Shown: positions 8,315 to 17,098 of the stretch, piece by piece | Numbering within the stretch: the stretch's first letter is position 1 | Layout of the letters: the number at the start of each line of letters is the position of its first letter | Source of the DNA: Bacteroidaceae bacterium | Lineage (GTDB): Bacteria; Bacteroidota; Bacteroidia; Bacteroidales; Bacteroidaceae | DNA length: 40,469 nucleotides | NCBI GenBank assembly: GCA_017398805.1 | Contig: JAFQEZ010000078.1 | Coordinates: 1-40,469, forward strand | Direction of reading: 5' to 3' | Notes under the pieces: model-generated | What the model was told of the DNA's origin: nothing | The model's database searches: none | What the model saw: only the letters and a program-made list of their open reading frames with translations | Translations under genes and position numbers: made by a program

Positions 8315-9520
8315 ATGAAAATTCTTGTATTGAACTGCGGAAGTTCATCAATCAAATATCAGTTGATTGACATTGAGAAAAAGGATGTGCTTGCAAAGGG
8401 CGGTATCGAGAAGATTGGCCTTGAGGGTTCTTTCCTCAAGTTCAACCTGCCTAACGGCGAGAAGGAGACAATCTTCACAGCAATTCCGGAGCACACAGTT
8501 GGTGTACGTCTTATTTTCGATGTACTCACAAGCGAGAAGTTTGGCGCAGTGAAGTCAATCGAAGAGATTGACGCTGTAGGTCACCGTATGGTACATGGCG
8601 GTGAGAAGTTCAGCCAGTCCACCCTGCTTACAGATGAGGTTCTTGAGGTATTCGAGGCTTGCAACGACCTTGCGCCACTTCACAACCCTGCAAACCTCAA
8701 AGGTGTGAATGCAGTAAAGGAGGTTGCTCCAGAAATGCCACAGGTGGGCGTTTTCGACACATCATTCCACCAGACAATGCCGGACTATGCATACATGTAT
8801 GCCCTTCCATACGAACTCTATGAGAAGTACGGTGTACGTCGCTACGGTTTCCACGGAACATCGCACCGCTACATCACAAAGCGTGCACTCGAAATGCTGA
8901 ACATACCTGCAGAGGGCAGCAAGATCATCACTTGCCACATCGGCAACGGTGGTTCTATCGCAGCCGTAAAGGATGGAAAGAGCGTTGATACATCAATGGG
9001 CATGACTCCGCTTGCAGGTCTTATGATGGGTACACGAAGCGGTGATGTAGACCCGGGCGCGCTCCCCTACATCATGGACAAGACAGGCCTTGACATGCAG
9101 GGAATCTCAGATATGCTCAACAAGAAATCCGGTGTCGTAGGCATCTCTGGCGTATCATCAGATATGCGCGAGGTTAATGCTGCCGCACACGACGGAAACA
9201 AGCGTGCAGAACTTTCAAATACTATGTATTTCTACCGCATCAAGAAGTATATCGGTGCATATGCTGCAGCTATGGGCGGTGTTGACATAATCATCTTTGC
9301 AGGTGGTGTTGGCGAGAACCAGGCAGACTGCCGTGAAACAGTTCTCGAGGGCCTTGAGTTCCTCGGTGTCGAGCTCGACAAGGAGGTCAACGCAAAGATG
9401 CGTGGCGAGGAGGCTGTACTCTCTACTCCAAATTCACGAGTAAAAGTTCTCCTTATCCCTACAGACGAGGAACTTATGATTGCGACCGATACATACGAGA
9501 TTGTAAAGGCCATGAAATAA
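8315..9520 (+). CDS. ackA: Acetate kinase
   Basis: A 401-residue cytosolic kinase that transfers phosphate from acetyl phosphate to ADP, giving acetate and ATP. Family motifs are the N-terminal LNCGSSSIKYQLI (about residues 5-17), GHRMVHGGEKF, FDTSFHQTMP, RYGFHGTSHRYI near residue 185, HIGNGGSIAAV with the following MGMTPL.GLMMGTRSGDVDPG, and FAGGVGEN. Full length. The start at 8315 matches the family N-terminus; the frame extends upstream over the pta end without homology. Together with pta it forms a two-gene operon, which fits a fermentative anaerobe excreting acetate. Confidence 0.97.
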   Translation: MKILVLNCGSSSIKYQLIDIEKKDVLAKGGIEKIGLEGSFLKFNLPNGEKETIFTAIPEHTVGVRLIFDVLTSEKFGAVKSIEEIDAVGHRMVHGGEKFSQSTLLTDEVLEVFEACNDLAPLHNPANLKGVNAVKEVAPEMPQVGVFDTSFHQTMPDYAYMYALPYELYEKYGVRRYGFHGTSHRYITKRALEMLNIPAEGSKIITCHIGNGGSIAAVKDGKSVDTSMGMTPLAGLMMGTRSGDVDPGALPYIMDKTGLDMQGISDMLNKKSGVVGISGVSSDMREVNAAAHDGNKRAELSNTMYFYRIKKYIGAYAAAMGGVDIIIFAGGVGENQADCRETVLEGLEFLGVELDKEVNAKMRGEEAVLSTPNSRVKVLLIPTDEELMIATDTYEIVKAMK

Positions 9521-9536
9521 TCATAAGCGGACTACA

Positions 9537-9580
9537 AATAAAGAATGAGGTGTTGGCAGGCCAACACCTCATTCTTTATT
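9537..9580. terminator. Terminator of pta-ackA
   Basis: Perfect 20-base inverted repeats around the 4-base loop CAGG, with a GC-rich core (GAGGTGTTGG) and A/T-rich ends. It lies 16 bases after the ackA stop. Its symmetry lets it also end the convergent minus-strand lipoprotein transcript. Confidence 0.88.
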
Positions 9581-9634
9581 CAAGTAAAAAGTATATTGAA
9601 TCGGATTCAACCGGAGCCGGACGTTATATAAGTG

Positions 9635-10477
9635 TCACTCTTTGATATCCATGTTCAGATAAGCAAGCGCATAGCGTGCCTCATCAAGCATTCCGCGCAT
9701 CTCCTTGATTGACGCCAGTAGCTTCTGCAATTCAAGCACTTCACGTATCGCCTTCACGTCACTGTCCCGGAGTTCGTATGTGTGTAGGATCGATTCGCCC
9801 ACGAGTTCAACGACAACCTTATCCCGAGTATTGGCAATAAACTTCATTATACCGCCATCGTTCCCGAGTTTGAATCCGTAACGCTCTACATAACTGCCAT
9901 ACTCTTTTCCTGTCCATGGCCTGTCGGCATTCATCACGTCAACCTCGACAAAAGTACCGCCCGAAATAACCTTGATCTTCTTGTGCCCAATCCTCTTGCC
10001 ACGATAATATGATGTTATCACAGCTTCTGCGTCCTCGTTAACGGTAGCACGCATGAAACAGTTGTTTGCATTCTTTGATATTGCTTGTGAGGGATGCGAA
10101 TAGAGACCGAAGTCCTCATATTTAGAATCCTTACGGTAATCGAACTTTTTCACCAAGGAGTCACGTAACACAATCATCTTTTCAAGTTCGCTTTCACAAA
10201 AAGCCACATCGCGCATCTTCTCGTCTACCAATACTTTATGGTAAAGGTCCTCCACTTCACATAATGTCTTGAAGGCCTTCGGATATGTACGTCTTATACT
10301 ATCCATCAACATTTTTGCCTTATTGTATTCCTTGGCTTCAACTGCAGCCTTTGTCTGGGCAAGCAACTCCTTGGCATCGCCTTCGACTGCCTTTTCGCCC
10401 GGAACAATGCCATCACTGCAAGCGACAAGCACTAAGAGCGAGAGGAGTATGGTCAAAAAGAAACTTGATTTCTGCAT
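9635..10477 (-). CDS. Lipoprotein of unknown function
   Basis: A 280-residue predicted lipoprotein. The start at 10477 gives a short basic end (MQK), a hydrophobic stretch and a lipobox LVLVAC-S; an ATG 8 codons upstream would add charged residues. The first 100 mature residues are helical and TPR-like (repeated A/K-rich patterns such as AKELLAQTKAAVEAKEYNKA and D.IRRTYP). A central beta-rich part follows (about residues 130-220, including YYRGKRIGHKKIKVISGG), and the last 40 residues form another helix. I do not recognise a named family with certainty. Similar lipoproteins are widespread in Bacteroidales; no function is implied by the neighbours. Convergent with ackA and divergent from the tRNA nucleotidyltransferase gene. 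Confidence 0.75.
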   Translation of the reverse strand: MQKSSFFLTILLSLLVLVACSDGIVPGEKAVEGDAKELLAQTKAAVEAKEYNKAKMLMDSIRRTYPKAFKTLCEVEDLYHKVLVDEKMRDVAFCESELEKMIVLRDSLVKKFDYRKDSKYEDFGLYSHPSQAISKNANNCFMRATVNEDAEAVITSYYRGKRIGHKKIKVISGGTFVEVDVMNADRPWTGKEYGSYVERYGFKLGNDGGIMKFIANTRDKVVVELVGESILHTYELRDSDVKAIREVLELQKLLASIKEMRGMLDEARYALAYLNMDIKE

Positions 10478-10726
10478 ATTGTGAAAATTAATTTTAGGCA
10501 AAAGTACAACTATTTATCTTTTTTTCCATATCCAAAGAATATAAATCATTGCTGCAAGTCAATTATATATACTATTTTTAAGAATTCAAACACCATTACT
10601 ACTCTTTGACAAAAATGATGCAGGTTATTTTTTTCATGCGACTTAGCAGTTTTAACAACTCGACATGCTGTTAACAATGCGAAAATGAGTATCTTTACAC
10701 AGAATATCCAACAAAGAGAAACGACA

Positions 10727-12157
10727 ATGTACAAACCTACCCGAGAAGAACTCTGCAAACTGCTTGACACACCGATTTTCAGAAAAATTTCCGAGACTGC
10801 CGACAGCCTTGGCATGGAGTGCTACGTGGTAGGAGGATATGTACGCGACATATTTCTGGAGCGCCCTTCGACCGACATCGATGTGGTTGTCGTGGGAAAA
10901 GGCATTGAGATGGCACGCGCTTTCAGCAAGAGGCTGGGCAAGGGCGCGCATCTTTCGGTATATGCCAATTTCGGAACAGCACAGGTAAAATACGGCGAGC
11001 ATGAGATCGAATTTGTGGGAGCACGCAAGGAGAGCTACAGCCATGACTCTCGCAACCCCATTGTAGAGGACGGCACACTGGAAGATGACCAGAACCGCCG
11101 TGACTTCACGATTAATGCCATGGCAATTTGCCTCAATGCCGACAGATTCGGTGAACTTGTCGACCCGTTCGACGGCATGCTCGACCTTGAGGATCGCATA
11201 ATAAGCACCCCTCTTGAACCTGGCATTACCTTCAGTGACGACCCCTTGCGCATGATGCGCTGTATACGTTTTGCCACACAGCTCAACTTCTACATCGAAG
11301 ACGAGACATTTCAGGCACTTTGTGACAACAAGGAGAGGATAAGGATAATATCGCGTGAGAGAATAAACGACGAACTCAACAAAATCCTGCTCTCACCTAC
11401 CCCATCAAAAGGTTTCATAGAACTGGACCGCTGTGGACTGTTGGAAATAATATTTCCACAACTTACAGCCATGCAAGGAGTGGAGACCAAGAACGGTTAC
11501 AGCCACAAGGAGATGTTCTACCACACTCTTGAAGTGCTCGACAACATTGCAAAGAAGACCGACAACCTGTGGCTCCGCTGGGCAGCCCTGCTGCATGACA
11601 TCGGCAAACCAAAGACAAAACGTTGGGACCCTGTGATGAAATGGACCTTCCACAACCACAACATCGTTGGCGAGAAGATGACACTCAAGCTGTTCCGCGA
11701 CTACAAGATGCCTCAGAACGAGAAGATGAAATATGTAGCAAAGCTCGTGTCGCTGCATATGCGCCCCATAGCCATTGCCGATGACGAGGTGACAGATTCT
11801 GCTGTACGCCGTCTTCTCTTTGATGCCGGCGATGACATCGACGACCTGATGACATTGTGCGAGGCCGACATAACATCCAAAAATGAGGTACGCAAAAAGC
11901 AGTTCCTCAACAATTTCCAGATTGTACGGCAGAAACTCAAGGATATTGAAGAGAAGGACCGCATACGCAACTTCCAGCCACCTGTCAACGGTGAGGAGAT
12001 AATGCAGATGTTCAACCTTGGTCCTTGCGCCGAGGTAGGTCGTCTGAAGAGTGCTGTAAAGGATGCAATCCTCGACGGCATCATTCCCAACGAGCACGAT
12101 GCCGCAAAAGAGTATATAATTGAGTGTGCAACCAAGATGGGAATTAAAGTACAATGA
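10727..12157 (+). CDS. tRNA nucleotidyltransferase with HD domain (CCA-adding type)
   Basis: A 476-residue class II polymerase-beta-like nucleotidyltransferase. The active-site signature is GGYVRD (residues 36-41) and D50-I-D52, with RRDFTINAMA following. These residues hold Mg2+ for adding CCA to tRNA 3' ends. A helical RNA-binding part follows. A metal-dependent HD phosphohydrolase domain begins near residue 280 (His290-Asp291 in LLHDIGKP), as in CCA enzymes with built-in phosphatase activity. The start at 10727 (MYKPTREEL) fits family alignments; ATG 10685 in the same frame adds 14 unlikely residues overlapping a possible -7 box. Poly(A) polymerase activity is the main alternative. Confidence 0.88.
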   Translation: MYKPTREELCKLLDTPIFRKISETADSLGMECYVVGGYVRDIFLERPSTDIDVVVVGKGIEMARAFSKRLGKGAHLSVYANFGTAQVKYGEHEIEFVGARKESYSHDSRNPIVEDGTLEDDQNRRDFTINAMAICLNADRFGELVDPFDGMLDLEDRIISTPLEPGITFSDDPLRMMRCIRFATQLNFYIEDETFQALCDNKERIRIISRERINDELNKILLSPTPSKGFIELDRCGLLEIIFPQLTAMQGVETKNGYSHKEMFYHTLEVLDNIAKKTDNLWLRWAALLHDIGKPKTKRWDPVMKWTFHNHNIVGEKMTLKLFRDYKMPQNEKMKYVAKLVSLHMRPIAIADDEVTDSAVRRLLFDAGDDIDDLMTLCEADITSKNEVRKKQFLNNFQIVRQKLKDIEEKDRIRNFQPPVNGEEIMQMFNLGPCAEVGRLKSAVKDAILDGIIPNEHDAAKEYIIECATKMGIKVQ

Positions 12158-12248
12158 TATAACAACGAATGGTTACCATCATAGTTCAAATCACACAAAG
12201 ATACTATTGCAGAACAAAGCTCCAGCTAATAATTTTGTAGAAAAAATA

Positions 12249-13490
12249 ATGAAGAAGATACTGTATATCCTTACACTGCTTGCAACTACAGCAAACGCAC
12301 AGAACATATCATACGGAGAGTACATGCAGCGCGTAATGGAAGGCAATGTCGCATTGACAGCCAAGAAACTTGACATTGAAATTGCTGAAGCACAGTTGAA
12401 AGCCTCAGAAGTATTCAATGACCCCACCCTTGGCGTCACCTACAGCAACAATGAAGATTGGAGCAAAGGACTTGGACAGGGCATAGAAGTAGAACTGAGC
12501 CGTACATTCACTTTCGGTGTACGCAAGAACCGTATACAAATGGCCGACAATGAGCGCAAACTGACAGTATCGCTCTTTGAGGAGTATATGCGCAACTTCC
12601 GTGCCGATGCTACACTTGCCTACCTTGAACATCTGAAGGCTATCATGGTTCTCGAAGAGAGCAGAAAGACTCTTGCAGACCTTGAGGAGATTGCCGAAAA
12701 CGACAGTCTGCGTTTCAGACGTGGCGAGATTGCCGAAAGCAACTGGCTGGAGAGCCGCATGGCAATGGGCATTGCACGCAATGAGATGCTTGAAGCCGAG
12801 GCTGCATTAGGCAACAGTGCTATAAAATTGGGGTATTACATGGGAAAACTCGATGGGTCGGAGAAACTGCGTGGCAGCGGTACGCTGGAGATGAGCGAAA
12901 AGACCGCCCCATTAGGCAATTACATTGACAATGCACTTGAAAACCGTGCAGACATTGTGGTTGCATTGAGCCGTGCCGATATGGCAGGAGCCATTCAGAG
13001 ATTCAACAAAGCACAGCGGCGTCCGGAGCTGAATGCCGTACTTGGCGCCACATACAACATGGCAAATCCGGACTTCACGACCATCAAGGCCGGCATTGCA
13101 GTTCCACTCAAATTCTCGAACCTGAACAAGGGTGCACGCATTGCCGACGAGATACTTGTCAAGCAGGCGAATCTCGAGGTTGAAGAGGCACGCTTGCTTG
13201 TAGAGGCAGACGTCATGCAGGCATACAACAATCTTACATATGCAGTAGAGCAGACCAACACATTCTCTGAGAAGATGTTAGGAGACATGCAAACTGTTGT
13301 GGAAAGCAAAAGAAAGGCATATGAATTGGGTGAGATAGCTTTTATCGATTACCTGATAGTAAAACGTGACGAAAGCGAGATGCGCCGACAATACATAAAT
13401 GCCTTACATGGCAAAGCTGCCGCGTGGGTAGAATTACAGCGCGCAACAGGGTTCTGCCTCGAGTTCGAAACAATGCCGATAGCAGAATAA
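12249..13490 (+). CDS. TolC-family outer-membrane efflux protein (stand-alone)
   Basis: A 413-residue protein with a signal peptide (MKKILYILTLLATTANAQ) and two long alpha-helical repeat halves characteristic of TolC/CusC-type outer-membrane channels. The repeats start with NISYGEYMQRVMEGN and ALENRADIVVALSRADMA. Such proteins form trimeric exit ducts with an inner-membrane pump and an adaptor. The start at 12249 is chosen for the signal peptide. The frame is open upstream from 12120 but overlaps the preceding gene. No pump or adaptor gene adjoins it, unlike the second TolC-type gene at 21408, so it probably partners with components encoded elsewhere. It converges on lpxH with a 20-base gap and no clear hairpin. 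Confidence 0.85.
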   Translation: MKKILYILTLLATTANAQNISYGEYMQRVMEGNVALTAKKLDIEIAEAQLKASEVFNDPTLGVTYSNNEDWSKGLGQGIEVELSRTFTFGVRKNRIQMADNERKLTVSLFEEYMRNFRADATLAYLEHLKAIMVLEESRKTLADLEEIAENDSLRFRRGEIAESNWLESRMAMGIARNEMLEAEAALGNSAIKLGYYMGKLDGSEKLRGSGTLEMSEKTAPLGNYIDNALENRADIVVALSRADMAGAIQRFNKAQRRPELNAVLGATYNMANPDFTTIKAGIAVPLKFSNLNKGARIADEILVKQANLEVEEARLLVEADVMQAYNNLTYAVEQTNTFSEKMLGDMQTVVESKRKAYELGEIAFIDYLIVKRDESEMRRQYINALHGKAAAWVELQRATGFCLEFETMPIAE

Positions 13491-13510
13491 AAGAGATCCC
13501 GGTATCAATA

Positions 13511-14275
13511 TCACAGATCCTTACTCTCGCCCTCGATAAAATGTTTCCGTTCGATTGTTGTTCCATCGAAAACAACGTAGGCGAAAGTTCCTATCCAGTC
13601 GCCCAAGAATATGCAGCGTGAAGTATCGCTCAGTTTTATATCTTCATCTATGTGACGGTGACCGAAAATAAAGCAGTCAATATCGGGATGTGTCTGCAGG
13701 TACTTCTTTGCAAATATCACACACTCCTCATTCTCTTCACCTTTGAAAGGGGTATCACCCTTTACCTTGTGTTTAAGCATACTGTGACGTGCCCATCCAA
13801 GCCCCATACTCATGCTCCAGCGCGGATGTATCATGGAGAACATCCTCTGCAGGAAACGGTTGTGGAATATTGAACGCAGAATGCGGAAACTCCTCTCTGT
13901 CGAGAACTCATCGCCATGTGCAAGGAAGAACTCCTTGTCGTGCAACTCCACAAGACATGGCTCGCGGTGGATAATCATTCCGCACTCCTTTTCAAAATAG
14001 TCGAGACACCACAAGTCATGGTTCCCGGTGAAGAAGTGAACCTCTACCCCTTTGTCGGTCAGTTCTGCGACCTTACCGAAGAAACGTGTAAAACCCTTGG
14101 GGACAACACTCTTGTACTCATACCAGAAGTCGAACATATCACCCAGCATATACACTGCAGCAGCCTTGTCCTTGATTTGGTCAAGGAATGATACAAGACG
14201 GCGCTCATGGGTACGCCTGTGCTCTATTGCCAAAGAGCCCATATGCGCATCTGAAATAAAATATATCTTCTTCAT
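13511..14275 (-). CDS. lpxH: UDP-2,3-diacylglucosamine diphosphatase-like (LpxH)
   Basis: A 254-residue calcineurin-like metallophosphoesterase. The metal ligand motifs appear in canonical order: Asp9-x-His11 (SDAHMG), Gly45-Asp46 with FDFW, Gly84-Asn85-His86-Asp87, His120-Gly121-Asp122 and Gly205-His206-Arg-His208. The family cleaves UDP-2,3-diacylglucosamine to lipid X and UMP at the membrane surface, step four of lipid A synthesis. The GDMFDFWYEY block and overall length fit LpxH rather than a nuclease or 5'-nucleotidase. It ends the efp-GT2-radC-sufT operon. The identification is by motif and length; the exact lipid substrate is inferred. Confidence 0.85.
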   Translation of the reverse strand: MKKIYFISDAHMGSLAIEHRRTHERRLVSFLDQIKDKAAAVYMLGDMFDFWYEYKSVVPKGFTRFFGKVAELTDKGVEVHFFTGNHDLWCLDYFEKECGMIIHREPCLVELHDKEFFLAHGDEFSTERSFRILRSIFHNRFLQRMFSMIHPRWSMSMGLGWARHSMLKHKVKGDTPFKGEENEECVIFAKKYLQTHPDIDCFIFGHRHIDEDIKLSDTSRCIFLGDWIGTFAYVVFDGTTIERKHFIEGESKDL

Positions 14276-14289
14276 GGCAACTGTCTTTG

Positions 14290-14326
14290 TTGTTTAATGT
14301 TTAATGTTTTGTTGTTTAATGTTTTT
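14290..14326. repeat. Short tandem-like GTTTAATGTT repeats
   Basis: Three close copies of a GTTTAATGTT-type unit lie within 36 bases. A related ATTAAACATT on the other strand is at about 14354-14363. The copies sit between sufT-like and lpxH genes. They look like slippage repeats, and no protein-binding role can be shown. Confidence 0.6.
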
Positions 14327-14416
14327 GATGAGTTTAAACATAGAACGTCTCTCATTAAACATTGCGTCCTTTTGCTTTCTGTATATTATTGTTCCGGCAA
14401 GTATTGCGGTAAGCAT
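14294..14416 (-). CDS. Possible 40-codon small ORF after sufT-like gene
   Basis: On the minus strand, an ATG lies one base after the TAA of the sufT-like gene (TAATATG), an arrangement typical of translational coupling. The frame runs 40 codons to a TAA. The first 12 residues are hydrophobic (MLTAILAGTIIY). The rest is strongly basic (RKQK, NERR, KLIKNIKQQ) and runs into the AACATTAAAC repeats at 14290-14326. A short membrane-anchored peptide is conceivable. The alternative is a fortuitous frame in a repeat-containing spacer. No homologue is recognised. Confidence 0.25.
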   Translation of the reverse strand: MLTAILAGTIIYRKQKDAMFNERRSMFKLIKNIKQQNIKH

Positions 14417-14417
14417 A

Positions 14418-14729
14418 TTATAGAAGGCCCAATTCGAGCTTTGCTTCCTCGGTCATTAGGTCCTGACTCCACTCGGGTTCGAAGACAAGATTCAGATTGA
14501 CGGCACCGATACCCTCTATTCCTTCTACCTTCATTCTAACATCCTCCATCATGAAGTCTGCCGCAGGACAGTTGGGAGCAGTAAGTGTCATGTCAATCTC
14601 CACAGAGTTATCATCCTTCACCTCTATACGGTATATAAGCCCAAGATCGTATATGTTTACAGGAATCTCTGGGTCATAGACCGTCTTTATCATCTCCACA
14701 ATTTTCTCTTCGAGTTCTATTCTTTCCAT
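14418..14729 (-). CDS. SufT/MIP18-like (DUF59) iron-sulfur assembly protein
   Basis: A 103-residue single-domain protein of the DUF59/MIP18 family, which helps mature iron-sulfur proteins or acts in related assembly steps. The motifs DPEIPVNIYDLGLIY (about residues 20-34) and LTAPNCPAADFM (about 53-64, with the conserved Cys) are diagnostic. The start at 14729 (MERIELEEK) matches the family; an ATG 5 codons upstream overlaps the end of radC. It lies in the radC-lpxH operon on the minus strand. Its client proteins cannot be told from context; korAB elsewhere in the window encodes an iron-sulfur enzyme but is not linked. Confidence 0.88.
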   Translation of the reverse strand: MERIELEEKIVEMIKTVYDPEIPVNIYDLGLIYRIEVKDDNSVEIDMTLTAPNCPAADFMMEDVRMKVEGIEGIGAVNLNLVFEPEWSQDLMTEEAKLELGLL

Positions 14730-14743
14730 ATACCAAAAACGCA

Positions 14744-15442
14744 TTAAAGACGTCCTTCGTCATTATAACTGTAATATGCACCGTCGGTGACTATTATATG
14801 GTCCAGGAATCTTACATTCATGACCCTGCATGCTGCAGAGAGATTTCCCGTCAACTTGTCATCCTCGCCGCTGGGTCTGAGGCTACCCGAAGGGTGGTTG
14901 TGGCAAAGAGCAATGGTAGTAGCCCTCTTCATCAATGCCTCGCGCATCACAAGACGTATATCGACAACAGTTGCCGACAAACCACCGACACCTATGCATA
15001 CGTGCTCAATCACGCGGTTCATATTATTGAGCAGCAATACATAGCACTGTTCAACATTGGAATCGCACAATATCGGATGAAAATAAGCATATAGTTCCTT
15101 CGACGAAGTTATACGCAACTGTTCGGGACGCTCATCCGCCGCACGTCTTTTCCAAAGTTCACAAGCAGCCACTATTGTCAAGGCCTTGACGGGACCAATA
15201 CCTTTGAAACGGCACAAGTCATCCACCGAAAGGCGCGCAAGTTCCGCAATGCTGTCATTGCACGAGGCAAGCACCCTTTTCATGAGTGCGACGGCAGACT
15301 CCTCATCGTTGCCGGAGCCCACGAGTATCGCAAGCAACTCGGCTTTGCTAAGTGCATTAATCCCGTGTTGCATGGCCTTCTCGCGCGGACGTTCGTCTAT
15401 GGGCCACTCCTTGATGCTGAGTCTGGGCTTGCCTTCGGCCAT
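14744..15442 (-). CDS. radC: RadC family JAB-domain protein
   Basis: A 232-residue protein with an N-terminal UPF0758/RadC segment, a helix-hairpin-helix (FKGIGPVKALTIVAA, about residues 79-93) and a C-terminal JAB/MPN+ domain. The metal motif is His181-x-His183 in HNHPSG, with Ser191 and an Asp near 194-195 (PSGEDD). The family is named for DNA repair, but its biochemical role remains uncertain; a JAMM-type metal site suggests hydrolase activity. The start overlaps the glycosyltransferase stop by one base (TAATG), so the two are translationally coupled in the efp operon. Complete and unremarkable in length. Confidence 0.92.
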   Translation of the reverse strand: MAEGKPRLSIKEWPIDERPREKAMQHGINALSKAELLAILVGSGNDEESAVALMKRVLASCNDSIAELARLSVDDLCRFKGIGPVKALTIVAACELWKRRAADERPEQLRITSSKELYAYFHPILCDSNVEQCYVLLLNNMNRVIEHVCIGVGGLSATVVDIRLVMREALMKRATTIALCHNHPSGSLRPSGEDDKLTGNLSAACRVMNVRFLDHIIVTDGAYYSYNDEGRL

Positions 15443-16437
15443 TATCCTCTGTTGTAAAGTTTTGTCAGATCCTCTTTTGTCTCAAGCGGACGTTTTAGAA
15501 TCATCTTGAACCACAATGCTTTAAGAAAACCAAGACCATATCCCGTTATCTGCACCGCAGCTGCCGCCACCGAAAGTGCCGCTATCTTAAGGCTCTTGTA
15601 ACTTACAAGAGCGTCACCGAAAATAAGCAGGACATAAAGCAAAGGCAACAACAGTAGCCATGGACAGAATATTGACGCAACAAGCAGAATCAAACCCAGA
15701 ATGAGCAACAGGGCCGGTGCCGCATGCACAATCTTCAAAGAACCCGGATGTATCAACTGAAGCCAGATGCGTGCCTGACCGAAGTTGTTCACCTGCTTGT
15801 AGAAGCGCCTAAGGTCAATGCGACGCTTATGGTACACGAAGACCTCGCGGATGAGACGTATCCTGAATCCTGCATTACGGATTCGTATACTGAGGTCAAT
15901 ATCCTCACCCATCATATCCTTGAAGTCACCCACTCTCTCGTATACAGCCTTTGAGAGACCCATATTGAATGTACGGGGACAGAACTTTTCCATAACCGCC
16001 TTGCCACCACGGATTCCTCCTGTTGTCCAGAAAGAGGTCATGGCATGGCTTACAGCCTTCTGCATGTCTGAGAAAGAGTCATCTGCTGCATCAGGGCCGC
16101 CGAAGCAGTCGCAGTAATCGGCCTTCATGGCTGCCTCAAGATTCTTGAAGTACTCTTTAGGCAGGATGACATCAGAATCAAAGAAGAGCAGATAGTCACC
16201 GGTAGCACGCGCCATACCATAATTACGGGTATCGCTACGGCCTGTATTTTCCTTATAGAAGTACTTTATGGTAAACGAAGAACGGTAGTGATCAAGCAAA
16301 TGATCACACCGTTCCTTTGAACCATCCTCTATAATTATCAGCTCAAAAGGCTTTACTTCCTGTTCTTTGAGACTTTCAAGAAGTTCCTTGACTTCATCCG
16401 GTCTGTTGTAGACCGGGACAATTATCGAGTATAACAA
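15442..16437 (-). CDS. Family 2 glycosyltransferase, membrane-bound
   Basis: A 331-residue GT2 enzyme. The N-terminal GT-A fold starts YSIIVPVYNRPDEVKELLES. The nucleotide-sugar and metal motif is Asp87-Ser-Asp89 (FFDSDV), and the acceptor and catalytic region contains GEDIDLSIRI (about residues 178-187). The last third has two or three hydrophobic segments (about residues 240-300: APALLLILGLILLVASIF and neighbours), placing it at the inner membrane with its active site facing the cytosol. It probably transfers a sugar to a lipid-linked or cell-surface glycan. Donor and acceptor are unknown. It follows efp by 28 bases and overlaps radC by one base. Linkage to lpxH in the same transcript would fit an envelope role. 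Confidence 0.87.
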   Translation of the reverse strand: MLYSIIVPVYNRPDEVKELLESLKEQEVKPFELIIIEDGSKERCDHLLDHYRSSFTIKYFYKENTGRSDTRNYGMARATGDYLLFFDSDVILPKEYFKNLEAAMKADYCDCFGGPDAADDSFSDMQKAVSHAMTSFWTTGGIRGGKAVMEKFCPRTFNMGLSKAVYERVGDFKDMMGEDIDLSIRIRNAGFRIRLIREVFVYHKRRIDLRRFYKQVNNFGQARIWLQLIHPGSLKIVHAAPALLLILGLILLVASIFCPWLLLLPLLYVLLIFGDALVSYKSLKIAALSVAAAAVQITGYGLGFLKALWFKMILKRPLETKEDLTKLYNRG

Positions 16438-16465
16438 TTCCTTAAAATTTTAATTTACTGACTAA

Positions 16466-17032
16466 TTATGCCTTTACACGGCCAACATATGAACCGTCAC
16501 GTGTATCAACCTCCACAAGCTCGCCCTCGTTGATAAAGAGAGGAACACGGATCTCCGCACCGGTCTCGAGTGTAGCAGGCTTTGTTGCGTTTGTTGCAGT
16601 ATCGCCCTTGAGACCCGGCTCCGTATATGTGATTGCAAGAACAACCTTCACCGGCATATCGGCAAAAAGGATTGTCTCAGTTGAAGCATCGGTAACAACC
16701 TCGAGAGTCATACCCTCCTTCATGTATGCAACACCGTTGATCTGCTCTGCAGAGATGTTTACCTGCTCATATGTCTCCTGATTCATGAATACATAATCGG
16801 TACCCTCCTGATAGAGATACTGGTAAGGACGGCGCTCTACACGTACATCCTCAAGTTTCTCACCGATATTGAAACGACGCTCCAATACGTAACCGTCAAC
16901 AACATCCTTCAGCTTTGTACGCATGAAAGTGTTGCCCTTACCCGGCTTTACGTGCAGGAAGTCAATGCAGAAATACAACTTGCCATCCATACGGATAGCG
17001 GTACCGATCTTGATGTCTTGAGCGTTAATCAT
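16466..17032 (-). CDS. efp: Elongation factor P
   Basis: A 188-residue translation factor that enters the ribosomal E site and rescues stalls at polyproline runs. It has the three beta-barrel domains of the family: KOW-like N-terminal domain, central OB domain (YQYLYQEGTDYVFMNQETYEQ) and a C-terminal OB domain (GDTATNATKPATLETGAEIRVPLFI.EG). The tip loop HVKPGKGNTF carries Lys32 at the position that is modified by EpmA in E. coli; no modifying enzyme is encoded in this window. First gene of a minus-strand operon, with a promoter upstream. Confidence 0.97.
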   Translation of the reverse strand: MINAQDIKIGTAIRMDGKLYFCIDFLHVKPGKGNTFMRTKLKDVVDGYVLERRFNIGEKLEDVRVERRPYQYLYQEGTDYVFMNQETYEQVNISAEQINGVAYMKEGMTLEVVTDASTETILFADMPVKVVLAITYTEPGLKGDTATNATKPATLETGAEIRVPLFINEGELVEVDTRDGSYVGRVKA

Positions 17033-17098
17033 AATATTTATTCTGTTTTGTTAATATTGTCATTTACCGGCATCGGGCACCCGACGCATAATCGGCGG

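Noticed and set aside
11405-12154. A 249-codon open frame antisense to the tRNA nucleotidyltransferase gene
   Set aside because: The plus strand encodes a full, motif-bearing enzyme. The antisense product has irregular Cys/His-rich composition and no recognisable domain.
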